The notes beneath the pieces are model-generated. The model searched no databases, had not been told where the DNA came from, and saw only the letters and a list, made by a program, of their open reading frames with translations. Positions 1-12,200 of a stretch of 64,000 nt of DNA are shown here, piece after piece. The stretch comes from Lucifuga dentata (lineage: Eukaryota; Chordata; Actinopteri; Ophidiiformes; Bythitidae): positions 1 through 64,000 of the forward strand of contig VXCM01001517.1 of the NCBI GenBank assembly GCA_014773175.1. Direction: 5' to 3'. The stretch's first letter is position 1; the number at the start of each line of letters is the position of its first letter. The position numbers and the translations under genes were made by a program.

Positions 1-170
1 TGAAATTTTTGTTCTACATCATTTTTTTGAAAACTCTTTAAGGTTAAGTGTCCTTGTAATTTAGCGTGGAGTCTAGTTGTCCAGTTTTAAATATGTCTGT
101 GATTTAAAAGCTTAAAGTGTTAACAAATGTTGCCTATCTGCTGTCAAATTGCACTATTTGTGTTTTTCAG

Positions 171-209
171 GTAATGGAAAGAATGGAGAAGTATGACCGT
201 TGGAGTTAG
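171..209 (+). CDS. terminal coding exon of an unidentified upstream gene (partial)
   Basis: A pyrimidine-rich tract ending in tttttcag at 170 is followed by a short open frame reading VMERMEKYDRWS and a TAG stop at 207-209. A canonical poly(A) signal follows 36 bases later. This is the layout of the last exon of a gene whose other exons lie before the window. I do not recognise the 12-residue tail, so no product is proposed. Another frame from the same acceptor (NGKNGEV then stop) is possible because the incoming phase is unknown. Confidence 0.5.
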   Translation, partial: VMERMEKYDRWS

Positions 210-244
210 AGTTGAAAAAGCCCTGTTACATGGATTTACATTAT

Positions 245-250
245 AATAAA
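245..250 (+). terminator. poly(A) signal AATAAA of the upstream gene
   Basis: AATAAA lies 36 bases after the TAG of the 171-209 exon, in AT-rich sequence. Together with that exon it marks the 3' end of the gene entering from the left. Confidence 0.5.
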
Positions 251-565
251 AATATAGAAATGTGTTTCATATAAGGCCTTTCTCATAATTATTATCTTAC
301 TATGTTGCACTCGTGTATAAATTATGTCCATGATAGTTTAGAAAACCTATAATATAAAAACTGCTCTTTAAAATTCAAACATCAATTATGTGCACATCCT
401 TATCAACAAATAATGGGATATCAAGCCATAATAACCTACAAATTTTTAAAAAATTTAGTAATTTTGTATAATTGTTAATTCAACACACGATACTTTCAGA
501 AATGTTTTCTTCCATTAACAATCAGGTTAGACAGTGGAGTTGATAATTCTACTTTACATGGTAAA

Positions 566-700
566 CAATACTGCAGTATGTCAGGATATTGAGAATATTG
601 TCAGCTGGGAATGTTTATTTCAAAAGATTAATNCAATACTGCAGTATGTCAGGATATTGAGAATATTGTCAGCTGGGAATGTTTATTTCAAAAGATTAAT
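566..700. repeat. 67-bp direct duplication around a single N at 633 (assembly join)
   Basis: Bases 566-632 and 634-700 are identical and separated by one N. This is the signature of two overlapping contig ends joined without collapsing the overlap. Intergenic, so no gene is affected. Confidence 0.9.
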
Positions 701-936
701 GTATTAGTAAACTTAATTACTCAAATGTGGACATTTTGGACAGCACTGACATATACTCAAATTTTAATATTGTCAAAATATATGTAAATGCTATCAAATT
801 GGTTTTTACCTAATTTGCAATGAATTGTAAGTAGTTATACCAGAATAAAATTTAGCAATGTCATGTATTAAATATAACTTTTAAAAATTTAAGGAACTTA
901 ATTTTGTAATGTTGAGAAGCAAAATCTGGATAAAAT

Positions 937-1059
937 GTAGCAAAATGTGCTTATATTTGTATATAGTAACATATTCAATTTGTAAACTTTTATTTTTNGT
1001 AGCAAAATGTGCTTATATTTGTATATAGTAACATATTCAATTTGTAAACTTTTATTTTT
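937..1059. repeat. 61-bp direct duplication around a single N at 998 (assembly join)
   Basis: Bases 937-997 recur at 999-1059 with one N between them. Same artefact class as at 633. Confidence 0.9.
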
Positions 1060-1089
1060 TTTAAATTTACTTTTGGTCTATAAATTATT

Positions 1090-1400
1090 TCTAGTCTGGG
1101 AAACTACTTCCGGGTAAGACGAGATAACTTGAATGCTATTGGTTGTTTTCCGTGGACCTTTCTGGTGGATGTCAATGGTTTTCCGCCATATTGCTCCGAC
1201 CAGGATCTCTTGGGGTGGATGCACTGTTTTCACTGGAATCCCTGCTTATTGAATGGAGGGGTGTTTTTCAGGGATCTACACTGTGATTGGACATGTTGTC
1301 AACAATATTGATTGTGATTGGGTGACTTGCTTAACAGTCTGGTTTCTGATTGGACATATCGACTTACACCACGCCCCCTTCCAATACAGCCACAATATGT
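1090..1400 (+). promoter_or_regulatory. promoter-like region with four inverted CCAAT boxes upstream of pnpla2
   Basis: ATTGG (inverted CCAAT, the NF-Y core) occurs at 1138-1142, 1286-1290, 1317-1321 and 1349-1353. The last three are spaced 31 and 32 bases apart. An ETS-like CTTCCGGGT lies near 1108 and a CACGCCCC (KLF/Sp-type) near 1370. The pnpla2 start codon is about 350 bases downstream. The transcription start itself cannot be placed from sequence. Confidence 0.5.
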
Positions 1401-1723
1401 AAGGAAATAACATTTTAGCAGGAGCTGTCAGTAATTCAAACTTTATTAACACGTTTGGTCTCAACATAAGTGAACTTTTATGATTCTCTAATCGTCACGT
1501 CAATAGTTTTTTCCAGCAACGGAGAACAAAGTGACTTTTGCTAGCTAACAACAGCTAGCTCAACTATTCTAACGGTAGTAGCTTATGTAAACAGTAAGAA
1601 CAGCTGAGCGATGAAGATCTCTGAACAGCACATTTAGATAATTTAACGTCAGCCGTGAAGATTTTTGTGTGAACTTGTGCCTTAACGACATTGGACGTAG
1701 TTAAGAGTTCGGGCCGGTCCGGG

Positions 1724-4700
1724 ATGTTTCCTTTAGACTCGCCGTGGAGTATCTCCTTCGCAGGCTGTGGCTTCCTGGGTATCTATCACGTTGGTGTTGC
1801 TAGCTGTCTGCTGGAACATGCTCCTTTTCTGGTGCAAAACGCCAGGCACATATATGGAGCATCAGCTGGAGCTCTTACTGCCACTGCTTTGATCACTGAA
1901 GTGTGTTTAGGTAAGTATGCTGAATAGGTAGGTAAAGGTCGTTGGGTGGCTTCTAGTATTCATAAAAGTATTCGAGTATTCCACATAAGAAGAAACACAG
2001 TTAAACATCAGGAAGCAAGGAAGATGAATTTGTAATGAAACTAGTAAAATAAAGCAAATGTAGTTTGAAGACCTTTCTGAGTAACACTTAAACATTATCG
2101 TCAATGTCAAGGGATCAACATATCATTCCTCCACTTAAGTGATGTTCGCCTGATCCTTATGAGAAAGTTTTCTCGAAGATTGTCTTGCAAGGGAGAAGAT
2201 AATTCTCAAATATTCTTAAGATACACCATCGCTGTAGGCTAGTGAATGTAACCTACTCACTTACACTACCTGTAACAAGTGAATTCTAGAATACTAGTAA
2301 TAGTTATTTTCCACCCCTGATCATTGCTCCTAGTCTCCATGAGGAGAGCTCAGTTACCAAAGACTCCTTCATGTTGTATTCACAGGTGAGGTTGGTGCAA
2401 GTATCATTGATGTTGCAAAAAAGGCAAGAAAGGGGTTCCTTGGGCCCATGCATCCTTCCTTTAACCTGGTGAAGATAGTGCGCCACATGATGGCACGCAC
2501 CTTGCCAGCTGATGCCCACCATCGGGCCTCTGGGCGTTTAGGAATCTCCTTGACTCGAGTGACAGATGGGGAAAATGTTCTGGTGTCTCATTTCAACAGC
2601 AAGGAGGAGCTGGTGCAGGTAAATACTGTGTCGAGTTGAAATATACCATATTCTGCTCAGTAAAATGAAAGTTTGTTGATAGCAACAAAAATTTTGAGAA
2701 ATTATCATTAGTAATGTAAAGTTAAAAGGTTTAGGTAATCATTGTTGATTTTACTCACTTATAACAGTGTACTAAGTTCAGAATGCTTATTCCAGGAAAT
2801 GTATTAATACATGTAATTGTAATGCAGCCTGTATCATCATACTATGATAATAAGCAGTATATATAGTTTTATATGATAATGCCAATGTAATGTTGTTAGA
2901 TCACCCAGTTATAACATTTTAAGTTGTACACGTCATTGCAGTTTCATCAGAGTTGATTCCAACAAATATCCACTCACTTCCAACAATTTGACCCAAAACT
3001 GCTCTCTCTCTCTTTTTTTTTTTTTTTTTTTTTTTTTAAACTAGGCGTGTGTCTGCAGTACCTACATCCCAGTGTACTGTGGCCTTATTCCTCCTACACT
3101 GCAGGGAGTGGTGAGTAGATGAAGTATTTTTCAGCATGTGTGCATTTTGTTTTTGTTGTTTGCAACATTCCCAGACTGCATGGGTGAATTGCTAGTATCG
3201 TCACCAGTCCTCTCTGCTGCTTTGCTTGAATCACGTGTTTCCTTTCATTGTGTTTTGATGTTGTTACTTTTGGCACTTTTATATACACACAATCACCCTT
3301 GCCAATGCCCACCCTTCCCCAAGAATGTGTTTGTTCTGAACTGCACTTTTGAAGTACTGGTTATGCAGTAATTTCCTCAGGAGTTGGTATTAGTCAGACA
3401 TGTCACACTACAGGGAAAAACAGAGCTTGTATATTCACTGAACATGTCTCTGGCACGGTAGTATTCTGGGAACTGTCATTGGGCAATACTTTGGCCCCCA
3501 CCCTCCCCCTGTGGCCTTTGTGATGGGTTTTTAAGAGTTTACAGGCTCTTGTTTGTGTGCAGTGACCAAAATCTGAACATGGTAGAATCACATGTGACTA
3601 TGTTGGCACAGGCTTTAAGGTTGTTCTGTCCTCTCGTACCCACAGTGGCTCATTTTCAAGAAATGATGTCACTTCAATGTTGACAGACGTTGTGTGCCGA
3701 CCAGGTCTGGATTTGAAAGTGCATCAAACAATCAATAAACGGGATAGTATCATCATATCCTTTGTACTGCTGTCTCTGTGGTCACATTTCCATTCATGCC
3801 CTGATACATTTTGGCATCAGAAGATTTACAACAAGTCTTCTAAAGAGATTATATTAATGATCTGTTCTGTTTATGTATTGCTATTGTTTATCTATTTATC
3901 ATTCAGAGATATGTTGATGGAGGAATCTCAGACAACCTGCCTCAGTATGAGCTGAGAAATACTATCACTGTGTCACCGTTCTCTGGAGAGAGCGACATCT
4001 GTCCCCGAGACACTTCAACCAACATACATGAGCTGCGCTTCACCAACACCAGCATACAGTTCACCCTCACAAACCTCTACAGGGTCTCCAAGGCACTCTT
4101 CCCTCCAGACCCAATGGTAAGGTATTTGATTATACTGTTCTCATTACATCATACACACACACACGGATTAGATGATTAGTAAATGGTTGAATGGGCTTCT
4201 TGAAGCAGTAATAGATAAANACACACACACACGGATTAGATGATTAGTAAATGGTTGAATGGGCTTCTTGAAGCAGTAATAGATAAATTTGTTTGTTGTT
4301 TGGAATGCAGATAATGAAGGCCATGTGTAAGCAGGGATATGAAGATGCGCTTCTTTATTTAAAAACGAATGGTAAGTATCAGTGATTGTATTATGTCTCT
4401 AACTTTCTCTAAAGCATGTTATACTCTGTTTAGAAAATCGGGTCAGTAGCAGCAAGAGTAATTGATCTTTTGCAGAATTGATTTTTTGGCCGGAAAATAT
4501 TTGTATGTATACATCATACTGATATGCAATCAGAACTTATGCTTCCTGTGTTAACATGTGCTCAGATTGACTGCTTGGTTGCAAAAATAGTGATTATTCA
4601 AACATTATTGAGTTAAGTTCTTTTAGACAAAAGTAGTTGCATCACCACTTGATTTGAATTTTAAAAAATGCCTTCACCTTTATATTCAGGTTTGCTTAAT

Positions 4701-6655
4701 TTCAACGGTCCTCTCAGGCATAGACAGCTGCTTCTCAGTGGAGAAGAAAATGTGGATTATGGTGATGATAATAAAAATGATGAAGAGGAGGAAATGCCAC
4801 ATGTAGAAGATGGAGCAGTGATGGTTCATTCTGGTTCCGCAGTTGAGAAACGAATGACTGGACATCTTCCACCCACTTTGCACAAAGGTAGCATCACATT
4901 GTAGAAGAATGAGCATAAGGAATGCATAAAAGCTTAGTGTTACTTATTGATTACAAATTGCATTTATTGTACACTATTGCTGACCTGAAGGCAGCTTCTC
5001 AGTTACTTCTCTACTTGCTTGAATTTTGTAATTCATCTTAGTGAACGTCATGTCTGCTTTTAATTTTCTTTTGTCATGGTTAAAATACAATGCAGCTGCA
5101 AAAATTTCGATTGATCTGAAAAGCCTCTGCACTCATTTTCATGGAATGATATTAGTATGTAATTTGTAATCATGTGATCTTTAATCTTCAGTATACAGAA
5201 CAGTCTCGATACGTATGTTGTAAAATACAATGTGTTATGTTTAGCACGAGTTATGCTATGTATAAAATACCAATAACATTTTGAGACTAGTCTTCAGAAT
5301 CCATTTTGACTCTTTGCCACCCGCTGTAGCTCTTACAGAAGCCTGCACGGAGCAGAGGAACCTGGTCCAGTCGCTAAGCAACCTACTTCCTGTCAGAATG
5401 GCTTCAGCTATGATGCTCCCCTATACTCTCCCTCTGGAGTCTGCTGTTTCTCTGACTGTCAGGTACTGTAATACTTCTTTGCATCTGAATCCATTCCCTT
5501 GTTCTTCTGATACACACTGTTCAAATCAAAGCAGCAGATTATGTTCTTGGGTTTAATATGTGTAGTTGACTAAAACAAGTCTCACTGTCACAATAGATTT
5601 TCATGTTTTTATTGATTAGAGGAAATGACTGTCTTCTGTTTTTTGTTTTTTTGTTTTTAATCTTATCTTGCTGTGAATGTGTTCGAGTGGCAGAAACTAT
5701 TGGACTAGCAATCTATCATGATAACAGACAAGACCTGTTATTCAGCATAAATGTATTTTACAGCCATACAGTAATAAATGTATGTCTATATGTAGACTTT
5801 TGGAGTGGCTGCCAGATGTACAGGAAGATGTGGGATGGATTCGAGAGCAGATATTCAAAGTGCTACAGCACATTCTACGTCAAGCTTCCAAAAGCATTTC
5901 CCAGAATGTATCTGCCCGGTGGGTGACTACACTTAAACATACACTCAACTCACAGCTATCCATTGATTTCATATTATTAACAAAGACAATGGTTACACAC
6001 TTGTCTTTCAAGGCAACTATTAAATGTCATATTTGTATACTCAGATCAGTGATTGGATCTAGTTCGAACCTCCATACAAACAAGGCTGTGAATTTGGCTC
6101 AGATTGCATTCAGACCTCAAAAAATAATGGACACTGGATTTCTGCACTATTAAAATAATACATTTCAGCATTTTCTAATCAGTTATCAGAACGCCATTTT
6201 AGTGTTGAGTATGGGTGTACATATCTGCAGGTTTAGATCTAGTTGATGACTCTCGCTGCTTTGAAAGTACAAGAGTAACAGTCAAAATTGACACCTCCTT
6301 CAAGCCTCTACATGTTGGTAATGATTATTCTAGGTTTTCCTGTCAGCTGGTGCTGCACCATTATCAGTCCCTCCCATCCCAGATCACCTCCGCCAGCCTT
6401 TTTCCCACATGGGTGAATGAAAGCAGCTCCTCAGTCCTGGATGTTTTCATGCGTTTAGACCAGTACAAGAGGCAGCTGCTGTCCGGAGTTCTGTGTGTCA
6501 ACATGGACCTGCAAGGTTCCTTCAAAACAGGACCACCATCACAAGACAGGAGCCCTCCATCCATTCTCTCATCAGAAAGTCTAACCGCAGACAAAGGTTG
6601 CCTCAACACTCCACCTGCTGCTGATTCTGGAGAAGGTACCAGCAGCAGCTCCTAG
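1724..6655 (+). CDS. pnpla2: patatin-like phospholipase domain-containing 2 (adipose triglyceride lipase, ATGL)
   Basis: Nine coding exons are phase-consistent: 1724-1910, 2386-2618, 3045-3110, 3907-4116, 4311-4371, 4690-4887, 5330-5462, 5796-5918, 6334-6655. They give a 510-residue protein (human ATGL is 504). ATGL performs the first step of triacylglycerol hydrolysis at lipid droplets. The patatin domain starts at the N-terminus with the oxyanion-hole region around GCGFLG (14-19). The nucleophile elbow GASAG puts Ser at 47, and the catalytic-dyad Asp is in DGG at 166; both match human numbering. The C-terminal half keeps the hydrophobic stretch [10 protein letters not shown] and the WLPDV segment. 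An acidic insert ([12 protein letters not shown]) in the sixth exon is not in mammals. The last exon was started at 6334 because only that acceptor keeps phase with 5918; the reading QSLPSQ then aligns with human. PNPLA2 fits better than PNPLA3 throughout. The start ATG opens MFPLDSPW, as in the family. Confidence 0.95.
4153..4287. repeat. 67-bp direct duplication around a single N at 4220 in a pnpla2 intron
   Basis: Bases 4153-4219 (starting in a short CA run) are repeated at 4221-4287. This is an uncollapsed assembly overlap, and the fourth intron of pnpla2 is inflated by 68 bases. Confidence 0.9.
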
Positions 6656-7170
6656 GAAATGCTGACAGTTTTCTGCTGCAGGTGCTGTAGCACTGAAGGT
6701 CAGAGCTACACATTATACATACAGAAATATTTTTTAAAAATTAAATCAATTTTAATCTTTAAACCCTGGCACTAAGATATGTTTAATGTGCCTTGAAGAA
6801 TTAAATTTTTCGAATCAACCTCTCTGATATACATGAGATGGAAATTATTACACTGCTGTGTATTTCATACTTGCTTGACTAAAACATGACAATGAAATAA
6901 GATTTTTAAGATATAATCAGGCTGTATCTGCTGAAATACATTCCGACTTAACTTAATAAACTGAAATTACATGACATGACAAACAAGATTGTGTACTTGA
7001 AGTGGCATAGTTTAAAGAGGCAAGCATTTATGTATTTTGTGGAATGTAGTCAAACCAGTAGTGAAATGTGTTCCTGTTACTTTATGAACTCAAAGCCACT
7101 TCTGCTCCCAGCGTCTGCTACACAGGCAGTGAAGCACTGGAGGAGCCAAACGAGCAGAAAGCCACTGCTG

Positions 7171-7176
7171 AATAAA
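7171..7176 (+). terminator. candidate poly(A) signal for pnpla2
   Basis: AATAAA about 515 bases after the pnpla2 stop. It is the first clear AATAAA in the 3' region (a weaker AATAAAC-like site lies near 6955). Its use is not proven. Confidence 0.4.
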
Positions 7177-7179
7177 TAA

Positions 7180-9280
7180 CATTGTTACAGGTTACAGGTG
7201 GAACTCCATTTTTCTGCAAATATCAATGCAATATTATAAGCAAATACACTGTCTTTATTTGCTGTTTTTAGATAGATATGAATGTCTGTTTCTTTAAATT
7301 TTTTATCTTACTGTTATTCATATGAAAATTACATGCTGTAATCTGATTTCCAAATCAGTTTCATTTTATTTCTTGATTTATTTAATAAGTTATGAATTCT
7401 TAGAAAAGTTTTCATTACATTTAAATGTACATCGGTTTATATTTTGACATTTTGCTTGAAATTCTGTTGACCAGTGATTTGTGCTGTTATGTTAGAGCTT
7501 TATAAAGGACATACATCGAAGGTTAAATTTGATTTTAAATAATCAAAAATCAAATTTATTGTGATTGCGTATTTGAGATGTCACAGTATGATATATCTTT
7601 CAGGTAATACCTACCTGATTACTTATAAGACTATTCTTGCTAATTGTTTCTACTACATGAAATTTTAAATGTATGATTAAGGCCTTGAGTGTATTTGCAT
7701 GCTTACTGCTCTGTTTTAGTAAACAGAGATAGTTTAGTACTATACTTAAATACTACATCTATTCTTAGGATTTCCTAAGTTATGTCTGATTTGTGCCTTA
7801 CATTTTAGTGAAAGAATTGCCAAGTGAAGTCAGCACATTGTCAAACTTCATGTATCCATTGTCTGGGGTGGGGAGGGTGATCATTAAATAAATTGATTTT
7901 TTGAGCATCAACAAGCATGGATTAAATTGAGTCTGCATTTCTCATTGCTCTACCCATATGTTATTTAAGTTTTTGTAAAATACTACTACTACTAATAACA
8001 ATAATAACTTAATAAGCTTCATAAAATGAACAAACAGCCAATGATCCTGTAATATTCCTTTACATGTTCATTGTTATTCATTCCAAGAATTTCCTAGACG
8101 GTTTCAGTTTCCTATTTGTTATTAAACAAAAAAAAAAACAAAAAAAAACACGCCATGGAGTCTCTGGGGAATAGTCTGGGGGTGTTGTAGATCTCTTAAA
8201 AAAACTTAACTGGGATACCTTCAGGCAACATTCACATTTCACCCCCTTAAGACGAGTCCCCGTGACCTTCAGAAAATCTTCACATGAAGTGCCTGGAACC
8301 ATAAATTGTTGACTCGGTAAATTAATCAGTCATCTTGGACCAAAGTAACAGAAACGCACTGCAGAAGAAACTGACGAAATGTAAATAAGGTGGTGATGAC
8401 ATGGCGACTGTTGGACAGTAAACGCCACTCGGACACCGAGGTTCTGCTGCAGCATACACATGCAAAATTTATTTGTAGAATTGATTTGTTAAATTTGCAG
8501 TTAACCAAACAACTAACAAAGCTCGAATTATATTTATCATTCTTTAACAAGGAAATTTTAAATTAAATAAAACCTAATGGCTAGCACTGCATGTGAGCTG
8601 GGGAAGAAAGCATAGAAGCCGTGCTTATCTCAAAAAGTGATGTATTGTTATGTAAGCTGTTTGGTATTTTAGTCAAATTATTCTTGCCTGTTTTCACTGT
8701 TGTCACACATTTTGTGATGTTCAATGAAGCTTGTTCATTTTGATCACATGGGATACTTGACACAGTAGCCTCATAATCAATTAGTGTCTGGCAAATTTGT
8801 AAAACATAAAAATAAATAAATAAATAAGACCAGTAAACGTCATTTTGCTCGTTGGGATGAAGGAAGCTTATTTTGTTTAAAGTGGAATATTTGATGAATT
8901 ATCGTTTATTTATGATGGCTATTTGTCTACACCATGACTTGTGGCGCAGTGTTTGTTTTGTTCGACCCAGCTTGAAAGCTTTGCTTGTTAATCATTTTAT
9001 CCACTGCTAAGAACACTGTCTAGAATAGATACTGACAGTGATAAGATCAAAGTTGTGTTGGCAATAAACTAAATTTTAATTTAGCCAATGTGTCGGGACA
9101 GTGAATTGAAAAATTTACGAGGAACACCTGAAGGCAGCACATGACTGCCACAACTTCGCACTGAAGTTCAGCCTCCGTTTCCAGTATTTCTCCACCAGGG
9201 GGCGCAGACCGTCGAGTGCTCCATTCAAACCATCCGCTCCGTTTCTCGCCGCACCATGAGCTGAATCTGTCCGGGACAAA
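7180..9280. other. intergenic, no gene recognised
   Basis: AT-rich DNA between pnpla2 and ppp1r12c. It holds another AATAAA near 7886, A-rich runs at about 8125-8150 and an AAATA run at about 8808-8826. The small open frames have no splice context and I recognise none of them. GC content rises from about 9180 towards the ppp1r12c promoter. Confidence 0.6.
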
Positions 9281-9285
9281 CCAGG

Positions 9286-9298
9286 GAAGATGGCGGCC
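9286..9298 (+). promoter_or_regulatory. YY1-type motif overlapping the ppp1r12c start codon
   Basis: The sequence GAAGATGGCGGCC contains the YY1 consensus (AANATGGCGGC) and includes the ATG at 9290. Such motifs just downstream of the transcription start are typical of TATA-less vertebrate promoters. The surrounding 200 bases are GC-rich. Confidence 0.45.
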
Positions 9299-12200
9299 AC
9301 TGACCATTCCCGGTCCGAAGCTGCTAAACAGCGTCGGCAGGATCAGCTGCAGCGATGGCTGGGTTCAGAGACGGACCGGACGGGATCGGATGCCCGGGAA
9401 ATTTCGGCCGGTTCCGGGACGCGACGGGCGAAAGTCCGGTTCGCCCAGGGAGCCGTGTTTATGGCTGCCTGCTCCGCCGGAGACCGGGAGGAGGTGGCAG
9501 CGCTTCTCCGGCAGGGAGCTGACATCAACCACGCCAACATAGACGGTCTGACAGCCCTTCATCAGGTAAGAAGTTTCAAGTCAAAACTAATAACAACATG
9601 TTAGTTTGTGTGTGTGTTTACGAGTAAAACTCTGAGTCGCTGCTCTCTCTGAGCAACGAACGAAAACAAAGTCATCCCTGTAGGAAAGTAGCATTAACGT
9701 TACTTTAACACTTAAACGGAGAGAGCAGCAAAACAAAACTAAGATGATAACAAAATGATAAAACTGATAAAACTAAGATAATCCAAATCTTCTATTGCCT
9801 TCCATATGTAGCTTAACTTGATCCAGTCACTTTACTGTCTCTGGCTTTATTTTTAAACTTTTCTGCAGCTTTTCTGGCCTATGTGTACAGTTAGTTTATT
9901 GGCTAAGCTGGATCATCCACGCTGCTGCATGTTAGTAAGTTATGGGTTTCTTCTTCTTGGGGTGGGAAGAGAGAAAAGAAAAGTGGATAGCAGTGAGCAG
10001 ACAGTAAAACGGGTCACCTGTGGGATAATTTTTAGACATGAATAGGCTCTGGTAGGCTTCCCCGATGGTCTGAAAACCAGCAGATCAGTGAATTCAGACG
10101 TTTCCATCATTTGATCACCAGGTCTGGGATTTTTCTTAAATAGAGCAGAAGCCGGGGATCCTGTTGATCAAAGCTCACTAGATGATTCAGATGACTTAAC
10201 CATAATAACAGGGCTAAATGTGGCAGAATCAAAGACAATATATATCAATGCAGACTGAAGATTTGCTAAATACAAGCATGTCCCAAATAGGCTGCACTTC
10301 TCCTGAGTGTGTCCCTCCCTCCCTCCCCATCACCTCAGTCATAACACAGAAGAGCAGCAGCAGTCTGGACAACATCACTGTCACACAGGCCCATGGTGAT
10401 GCAGTATTTCCTCTGTTTTTATGATAGCACATGTCATAAACACATGGCTGCCTCCTCACACACAGCTGGGTGGATTTAACTTTAAAATAGTGGTATCTAA
10501 GAGAACTTGACAATGTATAAATTGTGGTGCTGTATATTTGCCTGCTCACTGGAGCTGAATCCAGTTGGCCTGTATGCACACAGTGATCTCATGCTTAGAT
10601 GATTCCCCTGATTTAAGCCAGCAGCATGTAAGTGATGAAGACGAGCATTGGTCATGCCTCTGTCCTCGCCTTGTGCCTTCCTTTGGTTGATCCATATGTT
10701 GAATTGTCACCCAGTGTAGTCCCTCTCCTGCCATCCATCCCTTTCTACCATGTTGCTCATTGGTTGCCTGGCAACCAGAATTAAATATAGCCCCACGCTC
10801 TCCAAACTTTCCATCCTCTCCATCCAAAGCCTTTCTGTCTTTTCCCCTCCTTCTCGCTCTCCTTTACCCCCCCTGCTCCTCCTTCTCTCTGTTTCTCGCT
10901 CCTTCACTTTGCCAAATCCCCATGGTAGTGATTTTGGGGATTTCGGATGAAGAAATGGAAAAAATTGCTCAACCAGCACAGTCTGTCGTTGTCAAAGGCG
11001 ATCTCCACAATGAGTCACTTGATGACCCAGTGAAGGGCTCTGCTGGGTAGCTGTGTGTGCACCCTTATAATCCAGAGGGTGCAAGAAGTGCCTTCTGTTC
11101 ATTCATTCAGCTCTGAGCACCCACTTGTTAAGAAGTCCTCTGCTGCAAGTTGAGTTCTGGTCTAGAATGTACGTGTTTTTGCTTTATGCACAACGTTACC
11201 TGAGCTGACCAGTTATCTCGTGTTTTGTGAAAGGGGGTGGGGACTTTAAGCAGTTTTGTAATTAGTTAATTTAACCCAAGTGCAAAGCCTCTTATGTGGC
11301 TTAAGTCAGGCCTGATGGACAAGGTTCTGTGCCACTTCAGACACTAGCTAGTTGTGACATGTTGCAGTGTAACTGTGATGACAGTAAATGACACTAAAGA
11401 CACATTTGGGAATGTCTTGTTCTGAGCAGGTGTCATCTTTTCAGCTGATAGTGAATGACATCAGGCAGGGAAATATCTCTTGGTAAAAACATATGGAGGA
11501 AAGTACATGAATGAAGATATATAATTTGATTATGTGTGCTTGATTTTTAACAAACAATAATTGTAAATTAATTCCTGCTCTCTCCGTACACCATCATAGG
11601 TTAGTTTATTATATCAATAGGAAAGAACCACATATTTTTCTGTGTTCGTCTTAGCGAGGAGGCACAGGTATTTGGACTTATGATTTCCATCTGTTTTACA
11701 GTTATTTGTTGTTTTCTCTGGTTTAAAGGGCATACTCAGATTTTACCCTCTTTGGTTTTCCCATAAATATTAGCTAAAACTTAAAAAAAACTTATCACAA
11801 CACCACACCATGGCCCTCATGGGATTCAGTTTGGGACTTGTGTTAGATCGCATAGAGATCCCAGTTGAACCTAGCCTCAGGAAAAGCTGCTAAATAGATG
11901 TGCTGGCCTTTTTCCTACAAAATGAATGTTTCTTGAAAACACTTAAGGGCTTTTAGTAGCCCACTTAATGGAGAGTCATCACGATAAGTAGACACAGTAG
12001 TCACTGTTTTTCCGTCAGTGCTTTCGTTGAGTTTAATAGATTTTTTTAAAAGTGTCTTTTCACAAGCAATCAAACATCAAGAAAGTGTTTAAGTGTGGAA
12101 ACTGGTTTCTAACTGACACATGTTTTTAATTTGTTAATACATTTCTATAACCAGATGGAAGACGGAGATAAGATTATTGGATTGCTATGGCATTAGCTAA

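Noticed and set aside
6215..6333. Extending the last pnpla2 exon upstream to the acceptor at 6230
   Set aside because: That start needs an incoming phase of 1, but the previous exon ends at 5918 in phase 2. The acceptor at 6333 fits the phase and aligns with human ATGL.
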